Assembly (NCBI RefSeq): GCF_008831285.2
Contig: NC_045141.1
Span: forward strand, 10,402,106 to 10,466,105
Direction of reading: 5' to 3'
Source: Nymphaea colorata
Taxonomy: Eukaryota > Streptophyta > Magnoliopsida > Nymphaeales > Nymphaeaceae
Length of the DNA stretch: 64,000 nucleotides
A program made the translations under genes and the position numbers. Numbering within the stretch: position 1 is the stretch's first letter; each line of letters starts with the position of its first letter. The notes under the pieces are model-generated. The model was given only the letters and a program-made list of their open reading frames with translations. It was not told the origin of the DNA and searched no databases. Below, piece after piece: positions 24,844 to 36,890 of the stretch.

Positions 24844-25101
24844 TGAGAAAGGAAGCGTGAGGGAAAGAGAGAAACGAGGGAGATGATGAGCCAAAAGTGA
24901 TAATACATTCCATATACGTTTGAGTATTTATACATGTTAACAAACTGTGGGATATGTACAGATCCAAAAATCTTGGGATAGGAATGTTACAAATCTGAGT
25001 GTTACAACAAGGAAAGAAAAGATTATCTTGATCTTATCTTCCCTGAAAATCAGTTTGCTGATTTTCCTCTCCGATACTGACGGACCAAAGTAAGAACAAC
25101 A
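24844..25101 (-). repeat. 5' LTR of the reverse-strand copia
   Basis: On the minus strand it begins TGTTG at 25101 and ends CA at 24844, directly followed by the PBS. A TATA-like TATAAATAC stretch lies inside. No second LTR copy was found because the 3' half is deleted, so the outer boundary is inferred from the TG start alone. Confidence 0.6.
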
Positions 25102-25980
25102 TGCATCCCAAAAATGAAATAAAATCTAAAAAATGAATATAAATCTTGCAATTAGATCGGGTATTCATATAAAGGATAAAATATGAAATACACCAAAAAA
25201 AGAACAAAAATAACACTTAGATCTAATTAACTCTATGGACTGTTGGGTAAGGAAAAGCTACCTAGACCATGAGTTCTATGTCGCACCTTTCTAAATTATG
25301 TGGTTTATTATCTTGTGAAATAAATGGTGAAGCAATCACATATGCAAAGTATGATTTAGAACCTAATTAAAGTCCTAGAAGTATACATTCCAAATAATTT
25401 ACTGTCATACATAATATGTCTAAATTAAGTGAAACATTTAAAGAGCAATCCGGATCTAGCACCTTACGTGCACAAAATCTTGATCCAGTCACTAGAACGG
25501 ATGATTTCCTAATCATTTAATGATCTACCTTTTGTTTCAATTCAAAAATAGGAATAAGACTATAAGGAAAAAACAAGCCTATACCAGTGATAAAATCACC
25601 ACTGAAGTCACGAATTTGTGCCTAGATATGCTTACCATTATAACCATTTGGAATTGACAATTCTAGTGAATTTGGCATGGCCGTCATAGGTCCTTATACC
25701 AGCTTTTTGCTTAACCATTATAGAGTTATACCGGGGAAGTAGCATATACCAATGAAACTTTTCACTAGTATAAATAGATATATGGGGCAGACCATATTTT
25801 TTTACTTGATACAAATTAATACCCTCATCAATCTGGTCATATATTAGAAAATAATATGTTTCAATCGAAAAGAAACCAACTTTCATTTTCACAGGTTTAG
25901 TTGAAGAAAAAGGACATTGAACTTATGAAAGAAAAGAAAACAAGGGCATATGAAGCAAGGTCCATCCACAAGTACGGGAA
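25102..25980. other. Intergenic, no gene recognised
   Basis: AT-rich; a chance 84-codon minus ORF at 25638-25892 has no motif. Confidence 0.5.
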
Positions 25981-26187
25981 CTAACAACATAAAGGATAAA
26001 GTGCTCAGCATTTTGTGGAAGCAAAGAAATAGAAATTATAGTTGAAGACAAGGATGTTCAACAACAATACAGAGACAAAAGGGAAATCGATTAGCTTACT
26101 TTTAAAGCAAGAAATTCTTTTGTAAATCTAATACAAAATATTGGAACAGTTTTAATAGCTCATGATTTTCTGTAATCTTGTAAGTGC

Positions 26188-26190
<3 letters not shown>

Positions 26191-26254
<64 letters not shown>
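26191..26254. repeat. (TA)32 microsatellite in the 5' LTR
   Basis: Sits between GTAAGTGCTAC and GCACTA. The matching place in the 3' LTR (30479-30489) has only about four units (GTGCTATATATATGCAC). Confidence 0.93.
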
Positions 26255-26261
<7 letters not shown>

Positions 26262-26369
26262 TTATTAGTTAAACATTATTTGAAATTTTTTACCTTGGCA
26301 GTAGGTTTTTTGGGAACCAAACCACATAAAATATTCTCTTCTCCCTTTTCTAACCATTGTTTTACTTTA

Positions 26370-26381
26370 TGCTATCAAAGC
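26370..26381 (+). other. Degenerate primer-binding site
   Basis: TGCTATCAAAGC differs from the standard TGGTATCAGAGC at two positions and lies between the LTR and the gag start. Confidence 0.6.
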
Positions 26382-27823
26382 ATCTCTACTGGTCATAATT
26401 TTTTTGTCTCCACGACCAGCTCTAACACACCTCATTATCTCAGTTTCCAACTTTTTTCTCTGAAGTTGAATCAAGGGAACTCTCTTTTGTGGAAGAAGCA
26501 AGTTAGTGGCTTATTGAAAGTCAATACTTACAAGGCTTCATCAATGGAAACATGCTTCATCAATGGAAACATGGTTGCTTCTCCTGAATTTGTTCAAGAA
26601 GATTTTGGTGAATCAGTTAAGATCTTGAAAATCCAGCGTATAAATACCTTGGAGAAATTCTGATTGGCTTCTCAAAGGGTAGATCACAAGTACACTTTCG
26701 GAAAGTGATCTTGGCCTCGACAATTCAAAAGAAATATGGAGTGCTCTTCTCAATGCCTTTGGTTGAGCTTCCTAGGAGCAAGAGTTGACCTTACACAACA
26801 TTTGATTTCATTATGCAAGAATAATGACTCTTTTAATGATTACATTCTTAAGTTCAAAAATATATGTGGTGCCCTCTCAACCATTGCTGGATCAATTAAA
26901 GATGAAGCTCAAGTGTTTTGGCTTCTCCAAGGCCTTGAGAAGGAATATAAGGCATTTCTTGCAAGGATGATGCAACCTGTAGTGCCTTCATATGCATAAG
27001 CTATCCCTTGGCTACAAAGCTTTGATGTTCATCTTAAGATAACCTCCACTCCTTATGTCATTATGCATGCCAAAAAGGAGGATGTCGAAGAGGTAATGGT
27101 GGTCGCTTCTTTTATGGTCATGGCCATGGGTCTTACAATAATCCATAGAAGAAAGACACTTTGTCTGCTACTACAACTACACAGTCATCTACCCAAAATT
27201 TAGGTTCCAAAAATCTTGTCATTTGTCAAATTTATAGAACCATGAACTATACTACCATAAACTGCCTTGAGAGGTTCAATAATGCATATCAAGGAGAGGA
27301 TGCTCATAAAGCCCTTGCCACCTTAACTATTTCTGATGGCCAGCAGTTGGATTGGTATGTTGATGCTGGTGCCTTTGCACATATGACCAATGGTCTTATT
27401 GAGCTTCATAACTTGAAAAGTTTTACCTGCCATGATTATGTTTGTATAGGAAATGGTAATATTTGCTAATTACTCACACCCTAGATGTCATTTTGTCTCC
27501 TAAGCACTTTAAATTCTTCTTTCAAATGTTCTATCCAAGATTTAAAGAATGAACTTCTTTTGGATAGCCAGCATACTTTTGCCTTCCCATATATTTTTGA
27601 ATTCATCGCTAAATGTTGTTATAAAGGACAGGACAAAGAATCAAATAATGACACAAAGGAGTCAGCTAGATGGACTATGCACCCTTGGAGATGGTGCTTC
27701 TTCTATAGCCTTGTTCTCCAACATAATTCCGCAAACTACTAAAGAAGGGTGACAGCAAACACTTGAGCATCTGCATCTCGGTAATATTAGGCATCCTCAA
27801 GGTTTGCAGTTGATTCATATGTC

Positions 27824-28034
27824 ATCCCAGTCAGGGACAGAGGGAGGAGGGCCTGCCTAGGCCGTGGCCCCACCCCAGCTAATTGAAAAAAAAAATACAT
27901 TAAAAAAATTGAAAACTTTTAGTTGTGTAATGTATTTTTTGGATTCGAGATTAGCTTGGCCCTACCCGAATAAGTTCATTGGACCGTTTGCCCTGCTCCT
28001 GAAAAAAATCCTCACTCTGCCCCTGATCCCAATC
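27824..28034. mobile_element. 195-bp hAT-like MITE nested in the copia, 8-bp TSD
   Basis: The element is 27832-28026, an inverted relative of 10734-10922: both contain the GGCCGTGGCCCCACCCCAGCT block followed by an A-rich stretch. Flanks are ATCCCAGT (27824-27831) and ATCCCAAT (28027-28034), a TSD with one change. Ends are CAGGGACAG and CTGCCCCTG. Confidence 0.84.
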
Positions 28035-30884
28035 AAATAAGAATTACTTTGCAGCTGTTGTTAGTTAGAAAATCCTCGTTGTCTTTCTTCCAATGAGCAT
28101 GAAGTAGTAACAATGCTTTGTTTGAGAAAATTTATTCAGACTTGTGGGGACCTAATCCTATTTTATCTTATGATCAATTTAAAACTTATGTGATTTTGTG
28201 AATGATTATAGATGTTTCACATTGATGTATCCACTTAGACACAAGACTGATTTTTGTGGTTGTTTTGAGTATTTTATTAAATTTATTGATACTCAATTCA
28301 ACAAAAGAATAAAAGTTTTCAGCCTGATATGGGGATGGAATATACCAATCATACATTTGTTGAATTACTTGCCAAGTTTGTTGTACAATAGTTTTTGTGT
28401 CCTCATATTAAAGCTCAAAATGATTTTTCTAAAAGGTGACATCAAAAATAGCAAGAACTTTGGTTGACCTTGCTCTTTCATGCTAATCTTCCCAAAAAGT
28501 TATCGTTTAAGGCATTTACTTCAGCCATCTTTCTTATTAATCACTTACCATTGGCAAACTTGTCCATATATCACCTTCTTTAAGACTATATAGATGGTAC
28601 CCTGAATATTTCTTTCTTTGGAATTTTGCTTGTCGACGATTTCCATATTTGAGAGATTATACTCATACTAAATTTTAACCAATTGTTTGTCTTGTTTTTT
28701 TATTGGTTATAGTATTAATCACAAGGGTTATTTATGTTCTATCTTGCAATTGGGTGCATTTGTATTTTGAGGCTTGTTTTTTTTATGAAAACATATTCCC
28801 TTACAAAGATCCACCAGCTTATATATTCATAACAAAGAAGAGTAGGATTTCTATTGTTATTATGATATGTGGAATGAATCATGCTTAGTCCCACTAGGAG
28901 ATGCTAATTCAAGCAAATCATTGGAGGTGGTTCAGCAACTATCTAGCCATGAGGTGTTGAACAACTTCAAACATCTAATAAAAGTAGCACTAAAGACAAG
29001 CATATACATAAGGTTGATATATCTGAGCCAAAACCTTCTATTGAGAATCGTGATGAGGTTTATAATTGTGAACCAAATCAAGAAGAGCACCTATCTTTGA
29101 CTAAATCATCTGACAGTCATGAAGCTCCCATTTGGTCTATGACCCCACACAACCTCCGTGATATGAGTGCAACCATTCTTCACACTATGTTTGCAAGATA
29201 AACAAAGCCCTCTATTGCTTAAAACAGGCATCATGTGCTTGGTTCTCTCATTAAAATGTGTCTTTGATTGATTATGGTTGCCATAAAATGGTATATAATC
29301 TTGTTAAAGTGCATGTGATATTATTTATCAAAATCAAAAGGACATAGTCATATTATTGATTTATGTAGACCATATGGTACTTACAAGCTACAAATCTCAT
29401 TTGCAAGAGGAGTTGGTTCCAAGCTTGAAAAGGAATTTCTAATCATGGGTCTAGTGTAACTTAACTATTTTCTAGTAGTGGAGGTGCATTAGTATTCTAA
29501 AAGTATTTCTCTCTCGCAATCCAAATATGCAAGGACATATTATAGGCTGGAAAAATTCTGGATTAAAATATGCATATGAGTTCAAAATTGCTGCCATTGA
29601 GGGAGATAAATATTTTGAGGATCCTACTCTTTAGCAAAAAATTGTCTGATCACTGCAAAATTTGACTTTGACAAGGCTGGATACATTATTCTTAGTCAAT
29701 TTTGTTAGTCAGTTCCAATGTCGTCCTCTTTGTGAAATTTTCCAACTAGTGGAAATAATTCTTCATTACATCAAAGGAGGCATTGGTTGTGGACTTGAAA
29801 TATTATATCAAAGCTCTCTCTTGGTTTATGCTTTCTCTTATTCTCATTGAGTAAGCTACCATTTTTTCAACCGACCCACCACCAGATTTTGTATATTTCT
29901 TGGAGCTAACCATATGTCTTGGATTGCCCAAAAATAAACCACAGTTGCTTGTTCCAGTGAAGAAGCAGAGTACCATGTAGTGGCATCCACTGTGGATGAG
30001 CTTCAAACATCCCTGCATATAGGTCACTACCATGCCTACTGTTTTCTATGATATTTTTTGTGTCATTCACATGATTGTTGATCCAATCTTTCATGACCAT
30101 ACCAAGCACATCCAAACTGATTACCATTTCATGCGAGAAAATGTGAACTTTACATTAAATACGTCACTCAAATTCACAGTTCGTAGATCTCTTCACAAAG
30201 CCTTAAGGAAGGCTAAGTTTCAACAATTAAGGGGCAAACTTGGCCCGGCTTCTATACCTAGAATAGTTTTGCGGGTGGTTGAATCGAATAATGCTAGGGC
30301 AATGGCTACAATTGCCAATTAGGTTGATAACCATCAAGTGCATATGATAGAAGGTCTAGCCACTAGAAAAGCAACTGAGCTGAAGGATAAAACAAACTCA
30401 ACATTTTTATGGAAGATAATCTATTGCAAAAATATAGCAAGATTTTTCATAGCTCACAAGTTTTTGTAATCTTGTAAGTGCTATATATATGCACTTCTTC
30501 TACCAATGAAACATGATTGTGTGCCTGCTACCATGGACAAAAAATTCTTTGGAAATCAAATAACATTAAAAATTATCCTCTTTTTTCCTATTGTTATATT
30601 TCCATAAAATTGAAAGCTAAGTCTCACTAATGCTTTAATTTGTTATTCCTTTTCATTCTGCCTACTTGATTTTTCATTCAAAAGTTTAAGGTTGAACAAG
30701 ATGCATTCACTATCCTACTTCATGGCATTTTCACAAAAACAAAATTCATTACATGTTGGTACCTGATGTGGTCATTCTTGTTTTTGTCCTTGTATTTTTA
30801 ATTTAATAAATTAATCAATTGCCACATGATGAATAATATAATGAAAGTTATAATTCTCCAATTTCACATCCTTATATTGTAAAA

Positions 30885-31290
30885 CCCTACTTTGAAAAGT
30901 TTAGTATCATATTGAAGATTGTAAGAGATCATCAAGGCTTATAAAGAGGGGTTGTCAAAATGGTTAGTTGTCCTAGTTTCTAGCCTTTTTTTATTAAAAC
31001 TGAAGCTACTAGAGGGCAGGTTAGAATCCGACAAACCAAAAAAAGGCAAGAGGCAGGCTGGGACCTATCAGACTAAGGGCCCGAGTCCAGTATGGGAGAG
31101 GATTGAGTTGTTACAGAGTATGGTTCAACAGTTGGACCTGGGCTATCACATGTGCCGACTTGTATGCCTTAAGGGAGCTGGCTTTTAAGACCCCACTTTG
31201 AGAAGTTTAGTCTCATATTGAAGTTTGTGAGAGATCTTTAAGGACTTTTAAAGAGGGTTCTTAAAGTGGTTAATTGTCTTGCTTTCTAGT
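30885..31290. repeat. Two diverged direct copies of a roughly 105-bp unit
   Basis: Copies at about 30885-30990 and 31187-31290 share CTTTGA.AAGTTTAGT.TCATATTGAAG, GTGAGAGATC and GTGGTTAATTGTC-type words. The inverse of this word set recurs at 35.5-36.0 kb. Confidence 0.7.
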
Positions 31291-32899
31291 TATTTTTAAG
31301 CTGAGGCCCGGGCCTAATGCAAGAGTAGGCTGAATTGTTACACATAAAAGGTTTCTCCTCTTAGTTTCTTAAACTCTCTTCTTATTTATGGTTATGTTGG
31401 ACCGAAAAAACAACTTGGTGAAGAGTGTGCGTAAGTAATTTGTTAGATCTTTCAAAACTAGATCCACCTATAATGGGAAGGATACAAAAATCACATATCA
31501 ACTCAAATGAGTTGGTCAGCTACCTCATAAACTGACTACTAGTTAATGTGGTGGTTGCAGAAACAGATATAAAAAGGTAAAGAAAAGATGAAGGCAGATT
31601 AGAGAGACAGCAGGAGATTGTGTGAGAATCCTTCAACTGATCAGGATTGTGAAGGTAGAAGGTTATCCATTACATCAGAGTCATGCAGCAATTATCTTCT
31701 TTAGAATACTCTAAAGAAAATAAAGAGTTATGTCAATCTATTCTAATGCATAGATGTTGTAATATGAATATATGTATGGTTTGCATTATAGTGGTATCAA
31801 AGTAAGGTTTTTCTAGCTCGGCTCTGTAATTCGTGAGATTCCAGCAATGCTTGGTAAAAGCCATTGATCTCCTTGAATATTAGTTTGCCATCTACCATGT
31901 ATAAAGGATTTTACATAGTTCATTGGGCATGACTAGATGTCCCTTGACTCAGTATAATGAGAAAATAAACAAGAACATCTAAATAGATACTAGGGAAGGG
32001 TTGTGGTCTTCCCATCATTGTCAGTTTAATAAGTCACCTATGAAAAGAGAGGGCTTGATGAAACAAATAACAAGTTTTGAGGGTCAGATGGCCATCTGTC
32101 CCTATTTGCATTTTATTGAAAAAATAAAAAATGGACTGGTTCTGTCAGTGGAGGGGTTATTGTCTTCTTCCATTAGTTGATTAAAAAAGAAAGAAGTGTA
32201 ACAATCAGAATGGCTGCAATGGCAACCTCCCTCCCTGTTTGCGACTCCATTTTGGTGGACAATCAAGGAATGACTTAATGATAAGTGGTGATCATGCCGC
32301 TTTAACTTCTTTAAACCAAATGCCAAACAGAGTAGAAGAACAGGAATATGGACACCACTTTCTTTCTTGACACCGAAAGAAAAGACATTGATGCCATAAG
32401 AAATGTAGCTTTTATTTCTTTCTATGAGAGTTGATCAAGAGACTTACTGGTACACCAAATAGAAGACTCTACCACCTTTGATTGAACAAGCGATGTGTAG
32501 ATGGCTGCAGTCTTTTTCTTTTTATACTGAGAATAGAGATGATGTAGTGTAGAAATTCAGTTCCCTCTTAAGGCATTTGGGTGGATTCCAACTCTTTCTT
32601 AAAGTTGTATATTTTTCTAAATTCCATACATTTTTGTGAGATATATATATAGAACTGCATGCAAAATTTTGGGTCCTAGTGCAAAAAATCACATTACAAC
32701 ATATCCTTGCTTCCATCGGCAAGAAGAAGAAATGTTGAACTTCGATCCTCATGCGGCAAAAAAGCACTTCTTTGAGATATATTTTGGCACAATAAATGAT
32801 GTCAATTTGTGAACAACACTTGTGAAAATATAGAGGCATTCCTAAACAACTCATTGGTGTAGTTACGTTACAATTTAGAGGTCATTTCTTATTTTGCAG

Positions 32900-32956
32900 T
32901 ATGCAAAGCCCACCTCTGAAATCAGTTTCCCTAGTGCCCTTGAACTCATCATGCAG
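32900..32956 (+). other. Exon-like 57-bp segment, unidentified
   Basis: A pyrimidine-rich TTTTGCAG acceptor precedes, and GTACTT donor follows, a 19-codon open segment (YAKPTSEISFPSALELIMQ). I do not recognise the protein. It lies inside the copia bounded by 31441 and 37235, so it may be captured sequence or chance. Confidence 0.3.
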
Positions 32957-33859
32957 GTACTTTTATGTGATTATTGGTTCCAGATGAGTGTTATTGCTAC
33001 ACTAATTTCACTTTCCTGCTAATGATGATTTAGCACTTGCCAGTGTAAAAGAAATGGCCTGCTGGTGTTGCATTTAGTGCTGATCACATCAAGGTTCAAG
33101 CAAATTTAGCTGCTATAGGCTTATCGCCATCTATGTGAGATTCGAATGTCATGCATGTAGACTGGATTCCGTGATATCATTCGCTTTCTAATTCCCTAAT
33201 ATGTCAATTTTTTTGTTTCCATCTTTCTTTGTTATTTGTTCTCTTGAAGAAACTGTTTTGCAATTTATTTAAGTTAAAAAGTGTTGAAATGTTTGTTGAC
33301 CGTTCAAATCCAAAAAGTGAGATTATGGATGGTTCACATTGACTTTCTTTGTTTTGTTTTGTTGTCTTCTATATGCACATTTGGTGACGTATGCATATTT
33401 TTGTTGGAAGATATTGGTGCAACTGTATAAGAAATTTAAATTTTAAAAAGTTAACAGAGGCAACCAAAGAAATGTGCTACTTGTAATGGGATAGCTGACA
33501 ATGAAAATTGAAATTGCTTTTCTTTTAACCTGTGTGCTTTTTGAGCAAGTATTCTATCACTCAGGATGGCTTAAGTCTTCAAGGAACTGGATGCAATTAA
33601 AGTGTCAATATGTAGTTTAGGGAGTGGACTTGTTTGACATGAAATCTTTGTAGACCATGCTTGGAATTTGGACTAAGAATGATTCTTAGCTTATGTTGTT
33701 TAGATGATTCAGGTTGTGCCCAAACAGTGTAAGATTAGTCATAACTAGCAGCTCATATATATTGCAGTTTGGATATTAACCTATGTAATTTCTGATTATA
33801 TTTGTTAAAGAACATTGCATTTTTAATTGTAGAAAAAAAAGGTCTACTTACTGAATAAG

Positions 33860-34090
33860 CAGCATTTTTTAGACCATGTTGGCAATAACTTCCACCCTTA
33901 CCAATAATGTGAGAGGCATTGCCAATAACATTATTGGCAACAGCTCACACCCTAAAGAATCGCTTTTCCCAATGCCACAAAGGGCAAGGCAACCTGGATT
34001 ACCTCCTAGGGTGAAGGTCATTGCCAATAATGTTATTGGAAACAACTTTGTGGCTATTGGCAATTGCCAATAGTAATGTTTGTTGTAGTG
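33860..34090 (-). mobile_element. CACTA-like terminus with palindromic subterminal repeats
   Basis: The minus strand from 34090 reads CACTACAACAAACATT, a CACTA-type end. It is followed by TTGGCAATTGCCAATA and repeated TTGCCAATAATGTTATTGG words, including the 22-bp palindrome at about 33921-33942. The left end is not found. Confidence 0.6.
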
Positions 34091-35539
34091 GCAACTTTTT
34101 TTATTAGTCAAGTTGACTTCTACTAGTCTCATACTAGTTATCCTCATGTATGAATTTGAAATTACTTCAGATGAATAAGAATATAGTATTCCTTAATGGA
34201 GAATTGAATGAAGAAATTTGTATGGAACAACTCAATGGGTTTGCTGTAAAAAGGTTAAGAGCACAAAGTTTGCGAATTCAAGTAATCTATTTATGGGCTT
34301 AAGCAATTATCCAGGTTGTAGCACTTGAAATTTCATGGAACCATCATTTCAAATGATTTTGATATGATTGATGAAGACTGTTGCGTTTATATGAAATGAT
34401 AAAAGGAAAAGTTTGTGATTCTTTCATTGTATGTTGATTATATACTATTAGCTAGTAGTGACATGGGGTTACCAAGATTAACCAAGGATTGGTTATCCAT
34501 TCATTTTGAGACGAAGGACATGAGTGAAGCAGCATTCATTCTGGGTAGTGAAATTAAAAGAGATTGTTCAAAAAGACTTCTTTCTCCCTTATAAGTCAAT
34601 ACAAGTGAGTCTTAAAGCGATTTAATATGCAATACTACAATCTAGTTGATACTCCAATGAAAAAATGTGGTAGTATGTCAATAAAAATTTGTCTATAAAC
34701 ATCGGATGAAAAAAACCAAATGTCAAAAGTGCCTTATTCCAAAGTGGTTAGCAGTTTAATGCACTTGACTATGTGCTTGCAACCAGGCGTATTGAAAAAT
34801 AAAGTGTCATGCAGTTGGTATGGTCAGTCAATACCAGTCAAACCCTATGTATGCTCCTTAGAAAACTGTTAAGAAAATCATGCGGTATTTGAAAATCATG
34901 CGTATATATGAAAATTTGGGAGGAGAACCCAATGAACTAAAATCCACATCTAGGTATGTTTTTCTGCTTTACTGTGATGCAATATCTTGGTGTAGCATAG
35001 CCCTGTCAACTATGAAAGCTGAATTTGTACCTAGATTTATAGCAGTGCAAGAAGGTGTTTGGTTGAGAAGGCTGGTTAAGCAAATTAAGATTGTCTTGAA
35101 GGCAAAGTAACTATCTATTATGACAATTAAGTGGCAATCATATATAAAAAGAATCTAGAGCTTTATACAAGAACCAATATATTGATTCTAAACGTAAGTA
35201 CTAGCAAAATGTTGTCTAAAAAAAGTGTTGTTGAATTACATTCACATTAATGAAATGTTGGCTCATCTATTGACAAAGCTAGTTACTATTGATGTATTAG
35301 GATGACGGGACTCAATAGAATCTAAAGCTGAACTTTTGTGTGATAACTCCTCTTTTTAGCATAAGGTTGTGCTACATCTTGAAAACACCCACCCACACAA
35401 ACTAATCACCTCATATGTTATGTGAGAGACAATCTAAGAAGAGATGAACAAGGCCTAGGGACTTTTACTAAAAAGTGAGGTGAGTTTTGTATATTGAGAT
35501 GCCAATAAATTTGATATGAATTAATAAAATACACTTTGT

Positions 35540-35980
35540 ATTGGTTATAACAACCTGACCGACTTGCAAGCTCAGGTTCCTTGTCCAGCGAATCCCAAGC
35601 CCCCTCCCCCTCCCCCAAAACAATTGGGGTTTCAACCCAAAAAAGGCTAGAAAATGGAATAATCTTTTACGAACCCTTGAAAATCTCTCACAATCTTCAA
35701 TGTGAAAATAAAATTTTTGGGTGTTTTAAGACACATGCATCCCCTCCACGTGGATGGGACCTCAGGTTCGAGCGTTGAACCATGTTCTGATGCACTGCAA
35801 TACCCTGACCTACTCTCGAGCTTGGGCTCCTGGTCAAGCAGATCCCAACCCGACCCTAGCAATTTGGGTTTCAACCCAAAGAAGGCTAGGAACTAGGAGG
35901 ACCAACCATATCAACAACCTTTTTTCTAAGTCCTTGAGGATCTTTCACAATCGTCAACATGAGACTAAATTTATATATTA
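35540..35980. repeat. Two diverged direct copies of a roughly 230-bp unit
   Basis: Copies begin near 35556 and 35805. Both run GACC..CT, GCTC.GG.TCC.TGTC, GGGTTTCAACCCAAA.AAGGCTAG, then CTTGA.GATCT.TCACAATC.TCAA. The last words are the inverse of the 30.9-31.3 kb repeats. Confidence 0.7.
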
Positions 35981-36499
35981 AAATTTTATATTGATTGGAT
36001 CAAGTTGAGGTCTAACGGTAAAAATCATATGGCTGACATGATCACCTAAAATCTTGTAAATTTGGTTACCGGATCCAAGGGCTCCGATTGTCTTAGTTAG
36101 GCTGTGAGAGATATCTATGAGAACTCTAGTCAACTCTCTAGAAGAGATTAAACTTTTGAAGATCAGAGAAATTTAGTTATTTAGTGCATGCACAAATATC
36201 ACAATGGTGAGACAGCTCTGTCGTAGTATGTATGTTATATCACGTATGTTAGCACTGATAGACAAAGTCAACCATGTGGGGAAAATGAAAGATGGTTCCT
36301 ACTCTTTCATTGTGTGAGTTCCATGAACACTAGATTTAATGTCCATACCTATATCCATTTTTTTTGCTCTTATGGACTCTTAATCGTATTTTGGGATGAT
36401 GAATTAGGTTGCTACGTTAGTGTGTGGTCTCAAAACTATGAATAGTTTGGTCAAATGAGGGAATATTTGGGAAAGCAGGTGGTTTTGATTTATCGAATA

Positions 36500-36890
36500 C
36501 ACATAGTTGAGGATGATTTTTATCACTTCATATATACTTATTATTTTCTGCCAAAATATTGAATCACCACAAAGAAATGCTAGATTCGAATAGTAAATAA
36601 ACAAATAGTGGGGTTGACCTCAATCTAACTCAATTAGCATCATCATTGATGGATTAAATGTATTGAGACCAATGAACAAGAAAATTGATCTAGGCATAGC
36701 AGGCTATGTGTACAATTAAAGTGCACAGAATATTTTCTTTTTTCAGCTGAAACCACTGTGTTACACTACCCGTTACGCAGTTGGTTATTCATATCTATGC
36801 TCGCGGGCCAAAATATGTTATTCAAGGATAAATATTTGATATGCTCTAGGAGTATAAGAAATAGTATGCCCATCATGTGCAAGTGGGAGA
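36500..36890 (+). other. 3' internal region of the 31.4-37.2 kb copia
   Basis: Lies between the RNase H remnant and the purine tract. A recognisable second copy is at 46190-46600 (see there), so it is a genuine family segment rather than random flank. Confidence 0.5.

Larger units (their letters stand above)
22080..25101 (-). mobile_element. Ty1/copia retrotransposon, 5' half only, decayed
   Basis: Read on the minus strand, the order is 5' LTR (25101-24844), tRNA-Met-type PBS (24843-24831), leader, gag, zinc knuckle, protease, pre-integrase and start of integrase. Gag pieces include WVCCNDVVLSWLLNSLSKEI (about 23625) and YQFLMGLNESFSTLRSQIL (about 23280). The knuckle at about 23070-22985 has lost a Cys and the His. 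The protease keeps DTGTSDHM near 22790. The pre-integrase and integrase start reads CDVCLKAK...DLIHCDIW (about 22200) and continues with HYFLPIVDHFTRSTWVCLM to about 22085. Everything downstream (integrase end, RT, RNase H, 3' LTR) is missing, and many stops interrupt the reading. It adjoins the receptor-kinase remnant at a microsatellite. Confidence 0.88.
25985..30545 (+). mobile_element. Decayed Ty1/copia element with LTR pair
   Basis: 5' and 3' LTR segments (about 25985-26369 and 30380-30545) share AAGGATAAA, ATTTT.TGGAAG, TAGCTCA and TTCTGTAATCTTGTAAGTGCTA. The PBS-like TGCTATCAAAGC is at 26370-26381. Gag pieces are KLNQGNSLLWKKQVSGLL (about 26468) and FNDYILKFKNICGALSTIAG (about 26840). 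The protease site is mutated (DWYVDAGAFAHM, about 27350). RNase H pieces follow: VNFVSQFQCRP, ILHYIKGGIGCGLE, TTRFCIFLGANHMSW and SSEEAEYHVVAST (29690-30000). Most of integrase and RT is unreadable and many stops are present. A MITE is nested at 27832-28026. Confidence 0.85.
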
